64,000 nt of DNA, taken from an uncultured Bacteroides sp. (GTDB taxonomy: Bacteria; Bacteroidota; Bacteroidia; Bacteroidales; Bacteroidaceae). The position numbers and the translations under genes were made by a program. Numbering within the stretch: position 1 is the stretch's first letter; the number at the start of each line of letters is the position of its first letter. Below the pieces are notes generated by a model. The model saw only the letters and a list, made by a program, of their open reading frames with translations. It ran no database searches and was not told the origin of the DNA. The stretch spans positions 111,785-175,784 of the forward strand of contig NZ_CALDPF010000022.1 in NCBI RefSeq assembly GCF_937912035.1, written 5' to 3'. Shown piece by piece: positions 19,330-29,105 of the stretch.

Positions 19330-20535
19330 ATGACCTCAAACAACAAAACGATAATACCATTGGCCTTCATCGGAATAATGTTTTTTGCCATAGGTTTTGC
19401 ATTAGGTATCAATTCATTACTGGTACCAGTACTCCAAAGTTCATTAAAAATATCAAATGCTGCCTCATACCTGATTATTGCAGCAACATTTATACCTTTT
19501 CTGTTATTCGGTTATCCTGCCGGACTAACTATAAAAGCAATAGGATATAAGAAAACAATGTCACTGTCCTTCTTTATATTTGCGGTTGCATTTTATCTTT
19601 TTATTCTGTCAGCAAATGGTGGCAGTTTCACATTGTTCCTTCTGGCATCATTCGTAAGTGGAGCAGCCAATGCTTATCTCCAAGCATCGGTAAATCCATA
19701 TATAACGATACTCGGTCCTTTGGAAAGCGCAGCCAAGCGTATCAGCATTATGGGTATTTGTAACAAGCTTGCATGGCCTATACCTTCAATTTTTATCGTA
19801 TGGCTAATTGGAAAAGATGTAAACATGATTGGTATTTCCGACCTCGAATCTCCTTTTCTTATTATCATATTAGCATTTGTTATTCTTGGTATAATGGCAT
19901 TTTTCGCTCCATTACCGGAAGTAAAGGCAGAAGGAGAAGATGCCCCTGCAGACAGTACCGCTAACGAATCGAATAACCCAGGAAAAACATCAGTATTCCA
20001 ATTTCCACATTTATTGTTAGGGTGTATAGCACTGTTCCTTTATGTAGGAGTAGAAACTGTTTCATTGGGTACACTAGTAGATTATGCCAACTCAATAGGT
20101 CTGGCAAATGCTGCCAACTATGCATGGATAGCACCTATAGGAATCGTTATAGGATATATATGTGGCATAATATTTATTCCACGCTATATCAGCCAAGCTA
20201 CAGCATTGAAAATTTGCTCTATAGTTGCCATAATCGGTTCCATACTTGTGGTTATCACCCCTTCTGACATTTCAATCTATTTTGTATCTTTAATGGCTTT
20301 GGGTTGTTCGTTGATGTGGCCTGCACTTTGGCCTTTGGCTATAGCTGACCTCGGCAGATTTACGAAAACAGGTTCATCACTTCTGATTATGGCTATGTTC
20401 GGTGGTGCTGTTATACCTACTGTCTATGGCTGGTTGAAAGATGCTTGTGGTGCACAACAGGCATATTGGTTATGTTTACCTTGTTTCCTGTTTATTTTAT
20501 ATTATGGAATGTACGGTTGCAAGATACGTAAGTAA
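19330..20535 (+). CDS. Sugar MFS transporter, FucP/GluP-like
   Basis: 401 residues with about 12 hydrophobic segments and a hydrophilic mid-loop (about 195-220, EVKAEGEDAPADSTANESN). Sequence features such as FFAIGFALGINSLLVPVLQ, ASVNPYITILGP and GICNKLAWPIPSIFIVW resemble the fucose/glucose-galactose:H+ symporters common in Bacteroidetes glycan loci. It would import the monosaccharide freed by the periplasmic and surface enzymes across the inner membrane. Fucose is attractive because two fucosidases lie in the window, but galactose, GalNAc or glucose are equally possible. No signal peptide is needed. Converges with the GH2 gene at a shared terminator. Confidence 0.88.
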   Translation: MTSNNKTIIPLAFIGIMFFAIGFALGINSLLVPVLQSSLKISNAASYLIIAATFIPFLLFGYPAGLTIKAIGYKKTMSLSFFIFAVAFYLFILSANGGSFTLFLLASFVSGAANAYLQASVNPYITILGPLESAAKRISIMGICNKLAWPIPSIFIVWLIGKDVNMIGISDLESPFLIIILAFVILGIMAFFAPLPEVKAEGEDAPADSTANESNNPGKTSVFQFPHLLLGCIALFLYVGVETVSLGTLVDYANSIGLANAANYAWIAPIGIVIGYICGIIFIPRYISQATALKICSIVAIIGSILVVITPSDISIYFVSLMALGCSLMWPALWPLAIADLGRFTKTGSSLLIMAMFGGAVIPTVYGWLKDACGAQQAYWLCLPCFLFILYYGMYGCKIRK

Positions 20536-20575
20536 GAAAATTTTATAACGATATATAGTAATAAATCAGAAAGCA

Positions 20576-20621
20576 AAAGTCCCGAAATGGAATTCACTAG
20601 GATTTTCCGTTTCGGGACTTT
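20576..20621. terminator. Bidirectional terminator between MFS and GH2 genes
   Basis: AAAGTCCCGAAA pairs perfectly with TTTCGGGACTTT around a loop of about 22 bases, then TATTTTAT. It lies between converging genes. Confidence 0.85.
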
Positions 20622-20684
20622 ATTTTATAATTTATTTTTCAGAATATTAAAACATATATTTGAAGTATTAATTTCACCTCAATA

Positions 20685-23600
20685 TCATCTGGAAGGTACA
20701 AGAGTAAATCCCCACTTATACTCCTGATTAGCAGGGATAAGATACTGTTTGTCAGGAATAGCACCCCAACTGTCGTATCCACCTACACCCATCTGTTTCA
20801 TATCTACGCATACCTCAACAAAGTCGCGTGGCTTGATATCACTGATGTGAGTCTGTCTTGGCTTGATATTTTTAGCAGTCGAGACATCATGCTTGAGTTC
20901 TTCAGCATCACGATTGTTCCACTGATAGTCGCAGTATGTAGCTTCCTCACCGTCGAAATCTTCTATAGAATTGCGCAATGTATTGAATCCTATAGTCTGG
21001 TCAGCATAAATTGTAAGACCTTTTCCACCTTTCTTGCCTACAGTAAGCCAACGGGTATCTGTATGATGACCATTTTCCTGAGGACGTACGTATGGGAAAT
21101 ACATATCATCAGCTGTGTTCTTATAGAGACCAACGAGTGTACCGTTATTACGGTCAATATAGTTTTCTTCAGGTCCGCGACCGAAATATGTAACATGATT
21201 CATATTGGCCGGCATACGGAAACGGATACCTATACGAGGTACAACAAGTTTTGAACTTTCCTTGCGGATAGCATCATTTCCCGGAGTGAAAGTAGCCATA
21301 AGAGTTGCTTCAGACAATTCGGTCTTTGTTGCCTCCATATCAGTAGAAGTAAAGGTATAGTCAGCTTTTACAACTCCTGAAGGATGTATACGATATGTTG
21401 CAATATAAAGGTTTCCTGCAGCCAGAAGATATGTAGCTTTCAGTACAGCATCCTTACCTTCCATCTCTACAGAAGCATCCACTACATTGAAGTTTTTGCT
21501 TGACTGTTTCCATATCTGCAGACGTTTAGGCATCTGGCTTCCGTAATCATTGTCGTTTGGAGCACGCCAGAAGTTAGGCTGTATACCGAAACCTTCGCTG
21601 AAATATTCTGTTCCTCCAACTTTATAGGAAATAACAAGACCGCTTTTCTTATCGAACTTGAAATTAACCTTTGAAGAAGATACGCTTAAAATATTGCCTT
21701 CAGTACTGCACTTAAGAGCCGGACCGGAAACTGCGAATTCACGCTCAAGAGGTTCTACAGGCAAACGGAACTGGTCATGTGCCAGTTCAAATCCGGCAGG
21801 AACAAGTGTTTCAGGTTCCACGGTAGTTACACTGAACTCAACAAAATATTCAGTACCTACTTTCTGCTTCAGACCGCTTACATCTACTTTAAGTTCTTTA
21901 CTTGCCTGCGGTTCAATATCCATTGATACCTTATTACGACGAATTACCTTATCATTCTCCTTCACAATATATGTAATCATATATTTCTTAAGATTTGTAA
22001 AGTAATAACGGTTTGTAACATTGAATATACCATTTTCTCCATCCTTCATCTCGAAGCCGACATGCTGGTGAGCATACTTCACCTCATTCATGGCAGGATG
22101 AGGAGTACGGTCAGGACTGACGATACCATTGCAGCAGAAATTACCGTCGCTTGGCATATTTGTTCCGAAGTCACCTCCATAAGCCCAGAAGAAACCGCCA
22201 TCTTCAGTATTTACCTTCAAGCCCTGGTCAACCCAGTCCCAAATGTAACCACCCTGAAGATTAGGATACTTATATATAGCTTTCCACTGGTCCCAAAGAC
22301 TACCAGTAGAGTTACCCATAGCATGAGCATATTCAGAAGGTGCAACAGGACGGTCGCTTCCTTTCTTACCTATAGACTCCAACCATGATGCACTTGGATA
22401 TTGAGGTACATACATATCCGAGTTCCATTCCCACTGGGCACGTTCGTAATTCACCGGACGATTCATAATATCCTTATCGGCTTCTTTCACCCACAGATAA
22501 GTCTGATAGAAGTTGTAACCGTTTCCAGCCTCATTTCCAAGCGACCAGAATGTAAGTGAAGGATAATTCTTATTACGTTCAAACATGTTGATAGTACGAT
22601 ACAAATGTGGTTTCAGCCATTCAGGATTATTTCCCAATGTACCACCTTTTTTCAAGTTGTAATACATTCCGTGGCTTTCAATGTTTGCCTCATCATAGAC
22701 ATAAATACCATATTCGTCGCACAATTCATAAAAACGTCTGTCCTGAGGATAGTGACACAGACGTACTGTGTTCAGGTTATTTTGTCTCATCAGTTCGAAA
22801 TCCTTTCTCATAAGATCCTCAGTCACATAATGTCCTGTTTCAGGATTATGTTCATGGATATTTACTCCTCGCAGCTTGATTGGCTGACCATTGACCAACA
22901 ACACCGTATAATTATTTCCGTCGGCTGATTTCTGATCAATTTGCTTTATCTCTATTCTTCGGAAACCAACATTAAACGGTACTACTTCTGTAACCTTTCC
23001 GTTCTCCTTTACAGTCATAAACATTTTATAAAGGTTAGGAGCCTCAGACGACCATGTTTTTACCTGTGGAATTTCTTTATTGAAAACAACTGTGTTTTCT
23101 TTTTTAGAGTCAACAGATACATTCTTGTTTTCCTGTGCTATAACATTTCCTTGTTTGTCAACGAGTTCATAGCTCACCTCCAGATTGGCTGTTGTACTAC
23201 GGCTGTTCTTCATATCTATGGCCAGACGGAAGATACCATTCTTGTACGAATCATCAAGAGTGGAAGTCACACGGAAATCACTAACAGAAGCCTTAGGCTG
23301 AGAATAGACAAACACATCTCTCTCTATACCGCTCATACGCCAGAAATCCTGACATTCCAGGTATGAGCCTGTACTCCAACGGAATATTTTCAGAGTCAAT
23401 ACATTCTGTCCCTCTTCCAGATAATCATTGATAAGATACTCTGCCGGATTTTTGGAATCCTCATTATACCCTACTTCCTTTCCATTAATATATACATAAC
23501 AACCTGACTTTGCTCCGGCTATATGAAGATAAATATCTCTACCTTTCCAGTCAGATGGTATATTCAGATCTCTACGATACACACCTACAGGTATATCATT

Positions 23601-24014
23601 CGGAAGCTTTGGAGGTTGTGGATTTCTTGGTTGGAACTCATAACCATGGTTTGTGTAAATAGCGACCCCATAACCCTGCATTTCCCAGTTTCCAGGTACT
23701 TTTATATCGTTCCAGCCGGATACATCTGTATTCTTTTCGGTAATGTCGGCAGGAAGATTACGATGAGAGTCAGTGTAATAGAATTTCCACACCCCGTTTA
23801 GTAACTTATAATAAGGACTGGATTCATATTTACCACTCATAGCCTGAGTTTTGTCCGCATAAGTCATAAAAGCAGAACGAGGTTCCACACGATTTACACT
23901 TACAGTCTGTATATCCTGCCAATAAGGCAATGCTACCGACTTTTCATTAGTCGCTGAAAAACTTAGAGAATTGCTACACAATAATAGTGAAAAAAGAATC
24001 AATTTATTTTTCAT
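20685..24014 (-). CDS. GH2 beta-galactosidase (LacZ-type), exported
   Basis: 1109 residues with an N-terminal signal peptide (LILFSLLLCSNSLSFSATNE). The domain order is that of LacZ: jelly-roll sugar-binding domain (about 60-235, PGNWEMQGYGVAIYTNHGY), Ig-like domain, TIM barrel (about 350-660), second Ig-like domain, and Bgal_small_N (about 790-1105, PNFWRAPNDNDYGSQMP). Acid/base Glu 495 lies in WSLGNEAGNGYNF and nucleophile Glu 561 in PSEYAHAMGNSTGSLWDQW. GH2 enzymes of this kind hydrolyse terminal beta-galactose; related members act on beta-glucuronide or mannoside, but the LacZ-like motifs favour galactose. Alone on its strand between two terminators, with a TAnnTTTG box 35 bases upstream. 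Confidence 0.93.
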   Translation of the reverse strand: MKNKLILFSLLLCSNSLSFSATNEKSVALPYWQDIQTVSVNRVEPRSAFMTYADKTQAMSGKYESSPYYKLLNGVWKFYYTDSHRNLPADITEKNTDVSGWNDIKVPGNWEMQGYGVAIYTNHGYEFQPRNPQPPKLPNDIPVGVYRRDLNIPSDWKGRDIYLHIAGAKSGCYVYINGKEVGYNEDSKNPAEYLINDYLEEGQNVLTLKIFRWSTGSYLECQDFWRMSGIERDVFVYSQPKASVSDFRVTSTLDDSYKNGIFRLAIDMKNSRSTTANLEVSYELVDKQGNVIAQENKNVSVDSKKENTVVFNKEIPQVKTWSSEAPNLYKMFMTVKENGKVTEVVPFNVGFRRIEIKQIDQKSADGNNYTVLLVNGQPIKLRGVNIHEHNPETGHYVTEDLMRKDFELMRQNNLNTVRLCHYPQDRRFYELCDEYGIYVYDEANIESHGMYYNLKKGGTLGNNPEWLKPHLYRTINMFERNKNYPSLTFWSLGNEAGNGYNFYQTYLWVKEADKDIMNRPVNYERAQWEWNSDMYVPQYPSASWLESIGKKGSDRPVAPSEYAHAMGNSTGSLWDQWKAIYKYPNLQGGYIWDWVDQGLKVNTEDGGFFWAYGGDFGTNMPSDGNFCCNGIVSPDRTPHPAMNEVKYAHQHVGFEMKDGENGIFNVTNRYYFTNLKKYMITYIVKENDKVIRRNKVSMDIEPQASKELKVDVSGLKQKVGTEYFVEFSVTTVEPETLVPAGFELAHDQFRLPVEPLEREFAVSGPALKCSTEGNILSVSSSKVNFKFDKKSGLVISYKVGGTEYFSEGFGIQPNFWRAPNDNDYGSQMPKRLQIWKQSSKNFNVVDASVEMEGKDAVLKATYLLAAGNLYIATYRIHPSGVVKADYTFTSTDMEATKTELSEATLMATFTPGNDAIRKESSKLVVPRIGIRFRMPANMNHVTYFGRGPEENYIDRNNGTLVGLYKNTADDMYFPYVRPQENGHHTDTRWLTVGKKGGKGLTIYADQTIGFNTLRNSIEDFDGEEATYCDYQWNNRDAEELKHDVSTAKNIKPRQTHISDIKPRDFVEVCVDMKQMGVGGYDSWGAIPDKQYLIPANQEYKWGFTLVPSR

Positions 24015-24048
24015 AAATACAATTTGTTAACAAGTTTCAAATTCGAGC

Positions 24049-24056
24049 CAAAAATA
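24049..24056 (-). promoter_or_regulatory. -7 box for GH2 gene
   Basis: Minus-strand TATTTTTG (TAnnTTTG) gives a leader of about 30 bases before ATG 24014. No matching -33 box is evident. Confidence 0.4.
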
Positions 24057-24220
24057 GGTATTTTATAAATTATTTCCAATATAATATTCAAGAAATTTTA
24101 CTACACAAAATATTATCCACACTATATAAATCTAGCTTTAAGAAAAGCCCATATACTCCAATATCATAATATTGACATAGTTCGGATTACAAAATTAATG
24201 ACAGTAGTTAACAGAAAAAC

Positions 24221-24280
24221 TATTACTCAATAAAAAAAGTCCGTCGGATTCTTTTATTGAGTAATCCGACGAACTTTTTT
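24221..24280 (-). terminator. Terminator of the PNGase-like operon, with a competing second stem
   Basis: Stem 1 pairs AAGTCCGTCGGATT with AATCCGACGAACTT (24232-24250 with 24263-24280; one G-T pair and flanking A/T runs) and is followed on the minus strand by a T-run. Stem 2 pairs ATTACTCAATAAAA (24221-24234) with TTTTATTGAGTAAT (24252-24265), a perfect 14-base match interleaved with stem 1, so both cannot form as simple hairpins. Confidence 0.8.
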
Positions 24281-24309
24281 ATCAAATTATCTATGATTTA
24301 AATCTATTT

Positions 24310-25548
24310 TTATTCATCCCATACCAAATAAGCAGATACCAGCCAATGATTCAGTTCACTCTTATGTACAGGCTGCGCTTCAGGTATACTGACAGTAAAA
24401 GTATGTTTTCCTGGCTGTAAGTTCTGGAGTTCAACAACCTCCGGTAACACATCCGACCCTGGACACCAGTTTGAACGTGACAAGTCAGAAGAAGCCAATG
24501 GTTCCTCTACTTCTTTAGTCTTGTAACCGTCCTTACCTATATAAGCAGCCAGACGCTTTATAAGCCATACACCGGTAGCAGGATTGAAACGACGGAAAGA
24601 AGCACAATCGTCTCTCCAAGGTATAAAGCTATAAACCTCATTTCCATCTATAGAGAGAATATTGCGTTTCTGAACAAATTCATCGCCTCCGGAATGACCT
24701 CCATGTCCTGTAACAATATATTTCAGGCGAACATTCTTCGCATTCTTAGGAAGCTCAAAATCAGTAGATACAGACTTACGGGCAAATATATCCGGATAAG
24801 ACTGACCGATATAGTACACTGTATTCATCAACGGTTCTACATGACGACTAACAAGCTTTTCACATGCTACATGTGTCTCCTTGAATTTCAGTTCCATGCT
24901 GGCCACATAACCTTCTTTTGTCCAAGTATCAATAAATATACCAACATACACCTCACCTTTAAGTGCAGAATATAAATCTGTGATATCCTGCTCCCATTGT
25001 ACACATTTTTCCCATTTAGGAATGTATACCGGGCGACGTCTGCTGGATAATGAATCATCTTCTTCACTATAATACCCAACACCGAAAGGTGTCATGAAGC
25101 GCATTAGTTCTATCGTAGGCAAATAATCCTTTCCAGGGACAATCCCAATCATGTTTTCTAATTTCAAGCTATCGATTTGCGGAAATTTCTTCTTTCCCTG
25201 TGCGATACTCAACAGATTCACAGCAGATTTTTTTGGAAGCACAAAACAAGAACCGGACTTATCCCAACGGTCTCCATTGGAAGCTACCGTCACCTTAAGA
25301 CTGACTGTTACATCCCTCTTGTAATCGGGTATCTGAATCTTCTTCAATATAATACGACCATTCACCAGATGAATGACTCCATCAGCATCGGCTTCAGAAT
25401 ATCCCGCATACGTATCCGGAACGAAGCGAACATTCTCCTTGTCAAACACAGTCAAATTAAAATCTCCTTTTGCAGGAAGTTCCTTATGTCCGGACGCAAA
25501 CACATTCAATGCCACGAACAAGGAAACTAACATACTAACTATCTTCAT
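24310..25548 (-). CDS. PNGase F-like peptide-N-glycosidase family protein
   Basis: 412 residues with signal peptide (MKIVSMLVSLFVALNVFASG). Two eight-stranded beta domains as in PNGase F are suggested by VTVASNGDRWDKSGSCFVL (N-terminal) and the C-terminal YIVTGHGGHSGGDEFVQKRN, FIPWRDDCASFRRFNPATG and SNWCPGSDV. Asp 96 in the R-W-D-K motif fits the essential Asp of PNGase F, and Glu 290 in GGDEF fits its second acidic residue. PNGase F cuts the amide bond between Asn and the whole N-glycan. The protein is longer between the two acids than PNGase F itself, so activity is inferred, not certain; a structural relative acting on another glycoconjugate is the alternative. Third gene of the GH29/CBM9/PNGase operon (12-base gap). 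Confidence 0.8.
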   Translation of the reverse strand: MKIVSMLVSLFVALNVFASGHKELPAKGDFNLTVFDKENVRFVPDTYAGYSEADADGVIHLVNGRIILKKIQIPDYKRDVTVSLKVTVASNGDRWDKSGSCFVLPKKSAVNLLSIAQGKKKFPQIDSLKLENMIGIVPGKDYLPTIELMRFMTPFGVGYYSEEDDSLSSRRRPVYIPKWEKCVQWEQDITDLYSALKGEVYVGIFIDTWTKEGYVASMELKFKETHVACEKLVSRHVEPLMNTVYYIGQSYPDIFARKSVSTDFELPKNAKNVRLKYIVTGHGGHSGGDEFVQKRNILSIDGNEVYSFIPWRDDCASFRRFNPATGVWLIKRLAAYIGKDGYKTKEVEEPLASSDLSRSNWCPGSDVLPEVVELQNLQPGKHTFTVSIPEAQPVHKSELNHWLVSAYLVWDE

Positions 25549-25560
25549 ATTTTCAATTTA

Positions 25561-27609
25561 TTATTTTACAACTTCAAAACCTCTTTTTTCCAGGTAAGCC
25601 TTAAATTTATACAGATACTCTTCATTCGGACCATCAAAGAACGAAACTCCAGAGGCTCCATTATTGAAAGCCTCATCCAATGCCTGCTCGAATATATTCT
25701 TAATATCAGGGAACATCAGACCAGCATAAATCTTAGCACGACCATTGATTGTCTTTACACTTTCTTTCACCGAGCGTCCAATCCACTCCGGACCTTCATA
25801 ATAAAAGCCATTGTAAATCATAGGGAAGTAAGCATCAAGCGACCATTCTCCCCAATCCTGACGCACCATCTTGCGTGCCATGGAAGGACCCGGGAAAACT
25901 GCTGCAGAAATACGTTTTCCATCTGCCTTAATAGTCTGCGTTATCTTGTCTACCACACGCGTGATTGCATCCAGACGGAAATTTATCCATGACTGGTCTT
26001 CCATAGGATATTTCAGTTCCAACGGATCTTTTCCGGTCTTTTCCTTGAACATCTTGCGGCAAACATCGCAATAACAATAATCATATTCAGGCAATTCAGA
26101 AGTCTGCTCGATTCCATAATTTTTCCACAAGCTTACCGGCAACACCACATCAGGGAAGCGTACATAATCCAGGTGAACTCCATCTACATAAGGTAAATTT
26201 GCCTCTTTCAGATAATCAGCAGCCAAATATTCAGCCACACCTTCATGATTAGGACACAAGAAACGGTAATAGTCCACGTATGCAGGCTTGTCATAACCTG
26301 ACTCTCCTTTACGGTTCACGGCAAACCAGTCAGGATGCGTTTCACGAACCTCTCTCCGGTTCATTGTCCACTTCCAGTAATGAGCTTCCAAACCGGCTTC
26401 CTTACACATACGGTAAGTATCCTCATCATAGCCTTCAAACATTACTCCGCTGATACCACATTCCTTCATCAAAGCAAAGTATTTCTTATAATACTCATCT
26501 CCCTTTCCTTTGTTGATACGCATCCATACCCAGTTCTTTACCTGACGTGGAGCAATGGCTTCACGAGTAAACCGTCCATTATGGTCCACCACATAACGAA
26601 CTTTTTCTTCAGGAACACTAACAGACATAGAGAACGTACGTTGAGTGGCTTCTACCGATATTTCAGAACCTGCAGGCAAATCCTTCAGTTCAGTTTCTGT
26701 CAGGAAGAAGTTTTCTTTAGTGCGGAGATAATTTTTCTCTTTGGCATAATAATCCAATTGGGCATAGAACATAGCCCAAAGCAACTTATAGGCTGCCATA
26801 TTATAAGGATACTCAAAATAGTCTGTACCTGTTCCCACCACCTTATCAGAAAGATACAGGAAGCCCCATCTGTCAGGCATGTGCATATCAATCCGTCCGG
26901 TAGGCATCCACACCCAGTTTTCTTCACGCTGTCCAGGCTTCAGCCATTGCACACGAGAAAAATTTATACGCCACCAATTTCCAGCCTTGGCAGGATTGGA
27001 GAAATTCACAGTCAGGGCCTTATGTGGGATGGCCATTTCCACACTCCACTGTTTGTCCTTATCTTTTGATTTGTTTAAAGTGCCATCACGATGAACAGCC
27101 AGCTTAAGTCCCGGACAATCCCACTGAATCATAAAGTTACCTCCGGAACGGTATGGCTTATCCAGCATCAGGTCAAAAATTACCCCCTTCGCATTAGTCT
27201 CTATCTCAAAATAATTCTGCCCGTCACCATCAGGGTCCAGAAAAACCTCAAAGTCATTGTCATAATAGATAATTGTATCCCTTTGACTAAGCTTAGCCTT
27301 GATATCGTCCTCCTGTAAGACGGCTCCAACATAGAGATAATTATCATCCCATAACATCTTGGCAGATGTTTCATAGCAAGGTCTAGGGAAACCTTCTCCA
27401 CTTATATCTACAAAAGAAGACGTTGGTTGCGTTTTTTGCCATTCGGCCTCATTCAGTTTTCCATCTATCTTGATTTTTCCATCCACACGATAGCACACAT
27501 AACCTTCCGGAAGCGTCAGCATACGTTCATATTTTTCATATAATCCCTGCCCACAGAGCTGTCCTGTCATTGCCAATGCAAACAAACTGCCTACCAATTG
27601 TTTTTTCAT
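25561..27609 (-). CDS. CBM9-like domain fused to a glycoside hydrolase-like TIM barrel (GHL10/DUF187 type)
   Basis: 682 residues. Start: the frame is open to a TTG at 27624, but ATG 27609 begins a clean signal peptide (MKKQLVGSLFALAMTGQLCG). About residues 25-245 are a CBM9-like fold (KIKIDGKLNEAEWQ, WDDNYLYVGAVLQEDDIKAK, DNDFEVFLDPDGDGQNYFE, EMAIPHKAL). About 350-680 form a putative TIM barrel of the uncharacterised glycosidase-like type (ISGVMFEGYD, PYVDGVHLDYVRFPD, Cys-rich YCYCDVCRKMFKEKTG, SAAVFPGPSMA, YFPMIYNGFYYEGPEW, GLMFPD). A plausible active site is the D-x-x-H-x-D-Y-x-R-F stretch. Reaction and substrate are unknown. Sits between GH29 (15-base gap) and the PNGase F-like gene. Confidence 0.8.
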   Translation of the reverse strand: MKKQLVGSLFALAMTGQLCGQGLYEKYERMLTLPEGYVCYRVDGKIKIDGKLNEAEWQKTQPTSSFVDISGEGFPRPCYETSAKMLWDDNYLYVGAVLQEDDIKAKLSQRDTIIYYDNDFEVFLDPDGDGQNYFEIETNAKGVIFDLMLDKPYRSGGNFMIQWDCPGLKLAVHRDGTLNKSKDKDKQWSVEMAIPHKALTVNFSNPAKAGNWWRINFSRVQWLKPGQREENWVWMPTGRIDMHMPDRWGFLYLSDKVVGTGTDYFEYPYNMAAYKLLWAMFYAQLDYYAKEKNYLRTKENFFLTETELKDLPAGSEISVEATQRTFSMSVSVPEEKVRYVVDHNGRFTREAIAPRQVKNWVWMRINKGKGDEYYKKYFALMKECGISGVMFEGYDEDTYRMCKEAGLEAHYWKWTMNRREVRETHPDWFAVNRKGESGYDKPAYVDYYRFLCPNHEGVAEYLAADYLKEANLPYVDGVHLDYVRFPDVVLPVSLWKNYGIEQTSELPEYDYCYCDVCRKMFKEKTGKDPLELKYPMEDQSWINFRLDAITRVVDKITQTIKADGKRISAAVFPGPSMARKMVRQDWGEWSLDAYFPMIYNGFYYEGPEWIGRSVKESVKTINGRAKIYAGLMFPDIKNIFEQALDEAFNNGASGVSFFDGPNEEYLYKFKAYLEKRGFEVVK

Positions 27610-27624
27610 AATCTGTATTTTCAA

Positions 27625-28974
27625 TTAATTACTCTCAATAACCTGTCCCGCTCCACGATACAATTTAATCGGTCCATCCAATAATACGGCAACTACTGTA
27701 ATCTGTGAATCAAGTACATGATCGGGAACATCAATATAAAGATTACCTGGTACCTCACTCCAATAGTTTTTATTATAAACCTTATAAGATAACATGGCAC
27801 CATTACCTACCACCCATACTCGATTAACTTTATTCATCAACCCTTTTACTTCAATAGGTCCGTTAGGTTTATAAGGCAAATACAGATACAAGATGTCACC
27901 ACCCTTATTCAGAGTAGTATATCCCTGAAAATGCTCTGTCGGAATACCGGCACGAGTATCATAAATAGCCTCCTTGTGTTTTTGAGTCCAACGTCCAAAC
28001 TCTTTCAAAATAGCTACCTGCTCTTCAGGAATCGTACCATCCTCTTTAGGTCCGATGTCCAGCAACAAATTTCCTCCCATACTCAGACAATCCACAAAAG
28101 TTCTCAATAAAATATAAGGTGACTTATAGTTAGTGTCAGTATGCTGATAGCCCCAAGAATCATTCATGGTCATACACAATTCCCAATATTTATCTTCAGG
28201 ACGCACAATAGGAACTCCTTGCTCCGGTGTGGCATAATCACCATATCCCTGAATACGAGAGTTGATAATTACATCTTTATTGTCCGATCGCAACAAATCC
28301 ACAATACCCTTAGAATTCCACGCCTCAGCAGTCTGTTCCCAGTCACCATCAAACCAATACAAATCAGGTTTCCAGGTCTTATTCAACTCAGACAGCTGCG
28401 CCATATTAAAATCAACAAAACGTTTCCAACGTTGAGGATCATTTTTATAACGCACTTCAGTGCGTGTCATATTCGGATAATCAGGATGCGACCAGTCCAA
28501 CAAGGAATAATAGAATCCCAACTTCAAATCTTGCTTACGGACTTCTTTTACAAAAGGACTTATTAAATCTCTTTTAGCCGGCGTACATTTAACAGTACTA
28601 AGTTCACCCGCCTTTGTATCCCACAAAGCCATTCCGTCATGATGCTTTGTCGTGATCACAGTATATCGGGCTCCACTTTCTTTAATCAAATCCACCCAAG
28701 CCTTAGGATCATACTTCGAGGCTGTAAAACCATCTTTCTGACTCATGTATTCTTCATACGGCAGATATTTATTGAAGAAAGACCAGCTTTCAGAGACTCC
28801 CTTCACAGAATAAATACCCCAATGAATAAAAATACCCAACTTTGCATTCGAGAACCACTCCATCCTTTTTTCTTTCATAGCATCCTGCTGTGATTTTTCT
28901 GGTGTCTGACTCATGACAGGTACAGACGCACAACAATAAGCTATACACAAAGCTATAATTTGTTTGTTTAGCAT
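27625..28974 (-). CDS. GH29 alpha-L-fucosidase
   Basis: 449 residues. The frame extends to a GTG at 29010, but ATG 28974 starts a normal signal peptide (MLNKQIIALCIAYCCASVPV). The TIM barrel shows GH29 motifs KLGIFIHWGIYSV, YTVITTKHHDGMALWDTK, LGFYYSLLDW, LYWFDGDWE with the nucleophile Asp 209, and SMGGNLLLDIGPKEDGTIP. A C-terminal beta domain follows (about 350-445). The enzyme removes alpha-linked L-fucose with retention of configuration in the periplasm or at the surface. It is the first gene of a three-gene operon with the CBM9/glycosidase-like protein and the PNGase F-like protein. Confidence 0.95.
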   Translation of the reverse strand: MLNKQIIALCIAYCCASVPVMSQTPEKSQQDAMKEKRMEWFSNAKLGIFIHWGIYSVKGVSESWSFFNKYLPYEEYMSQKDGFTASKYDPKAWVDLIKESGARYTVITTKHHDGMALWDTKAGELSTVKCTPAKRDLISPFVKEVRKQDLKLGFYYSLLDWSHPDYPNMTRTEVRYKNDPQRWKRFVDFNMAQLSELNKTWKPDLYWFDGDWEQTAEAWNSKGIVDLLRSDNKDVIINSRIQGYGDYATPEQGVPIVRPEDKYWELCMTMNDSWGYQHTDTNYKSPYILLRTFVDCLSMGGNLLLDIGPKEDGTIPEEQVAILKEFGRWTQKHKEAIYDTRAGIPTEHFQGYTTLNKGGDILYLYLPYKPNGPIEVKGLMNKVNRVWVVGNGAMLSYKVYNKNYWSEVPGNLYIDVPDHVLDSQITVVAVLLDGPIKLYRGAGQVIESN

Positions 28975-29105
28975 ATTGATTAATAAAATATTTAAAGTAA
29001 AACAATTCACTCAGAAAAGCCGTAAAGGCATTCATATTTCCAAACGGCTCATACATAAAGGTTAAACAAGTATTTATCCAAATATCAAAATAATTATATA
29101 GGCTA

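Noticed and set aside
26335..27069. 244-residue open frame on the plus strand
   Set aside because: Antisense to the CBM9/glycosidase fusion, no recognisable domains, unusual composition.
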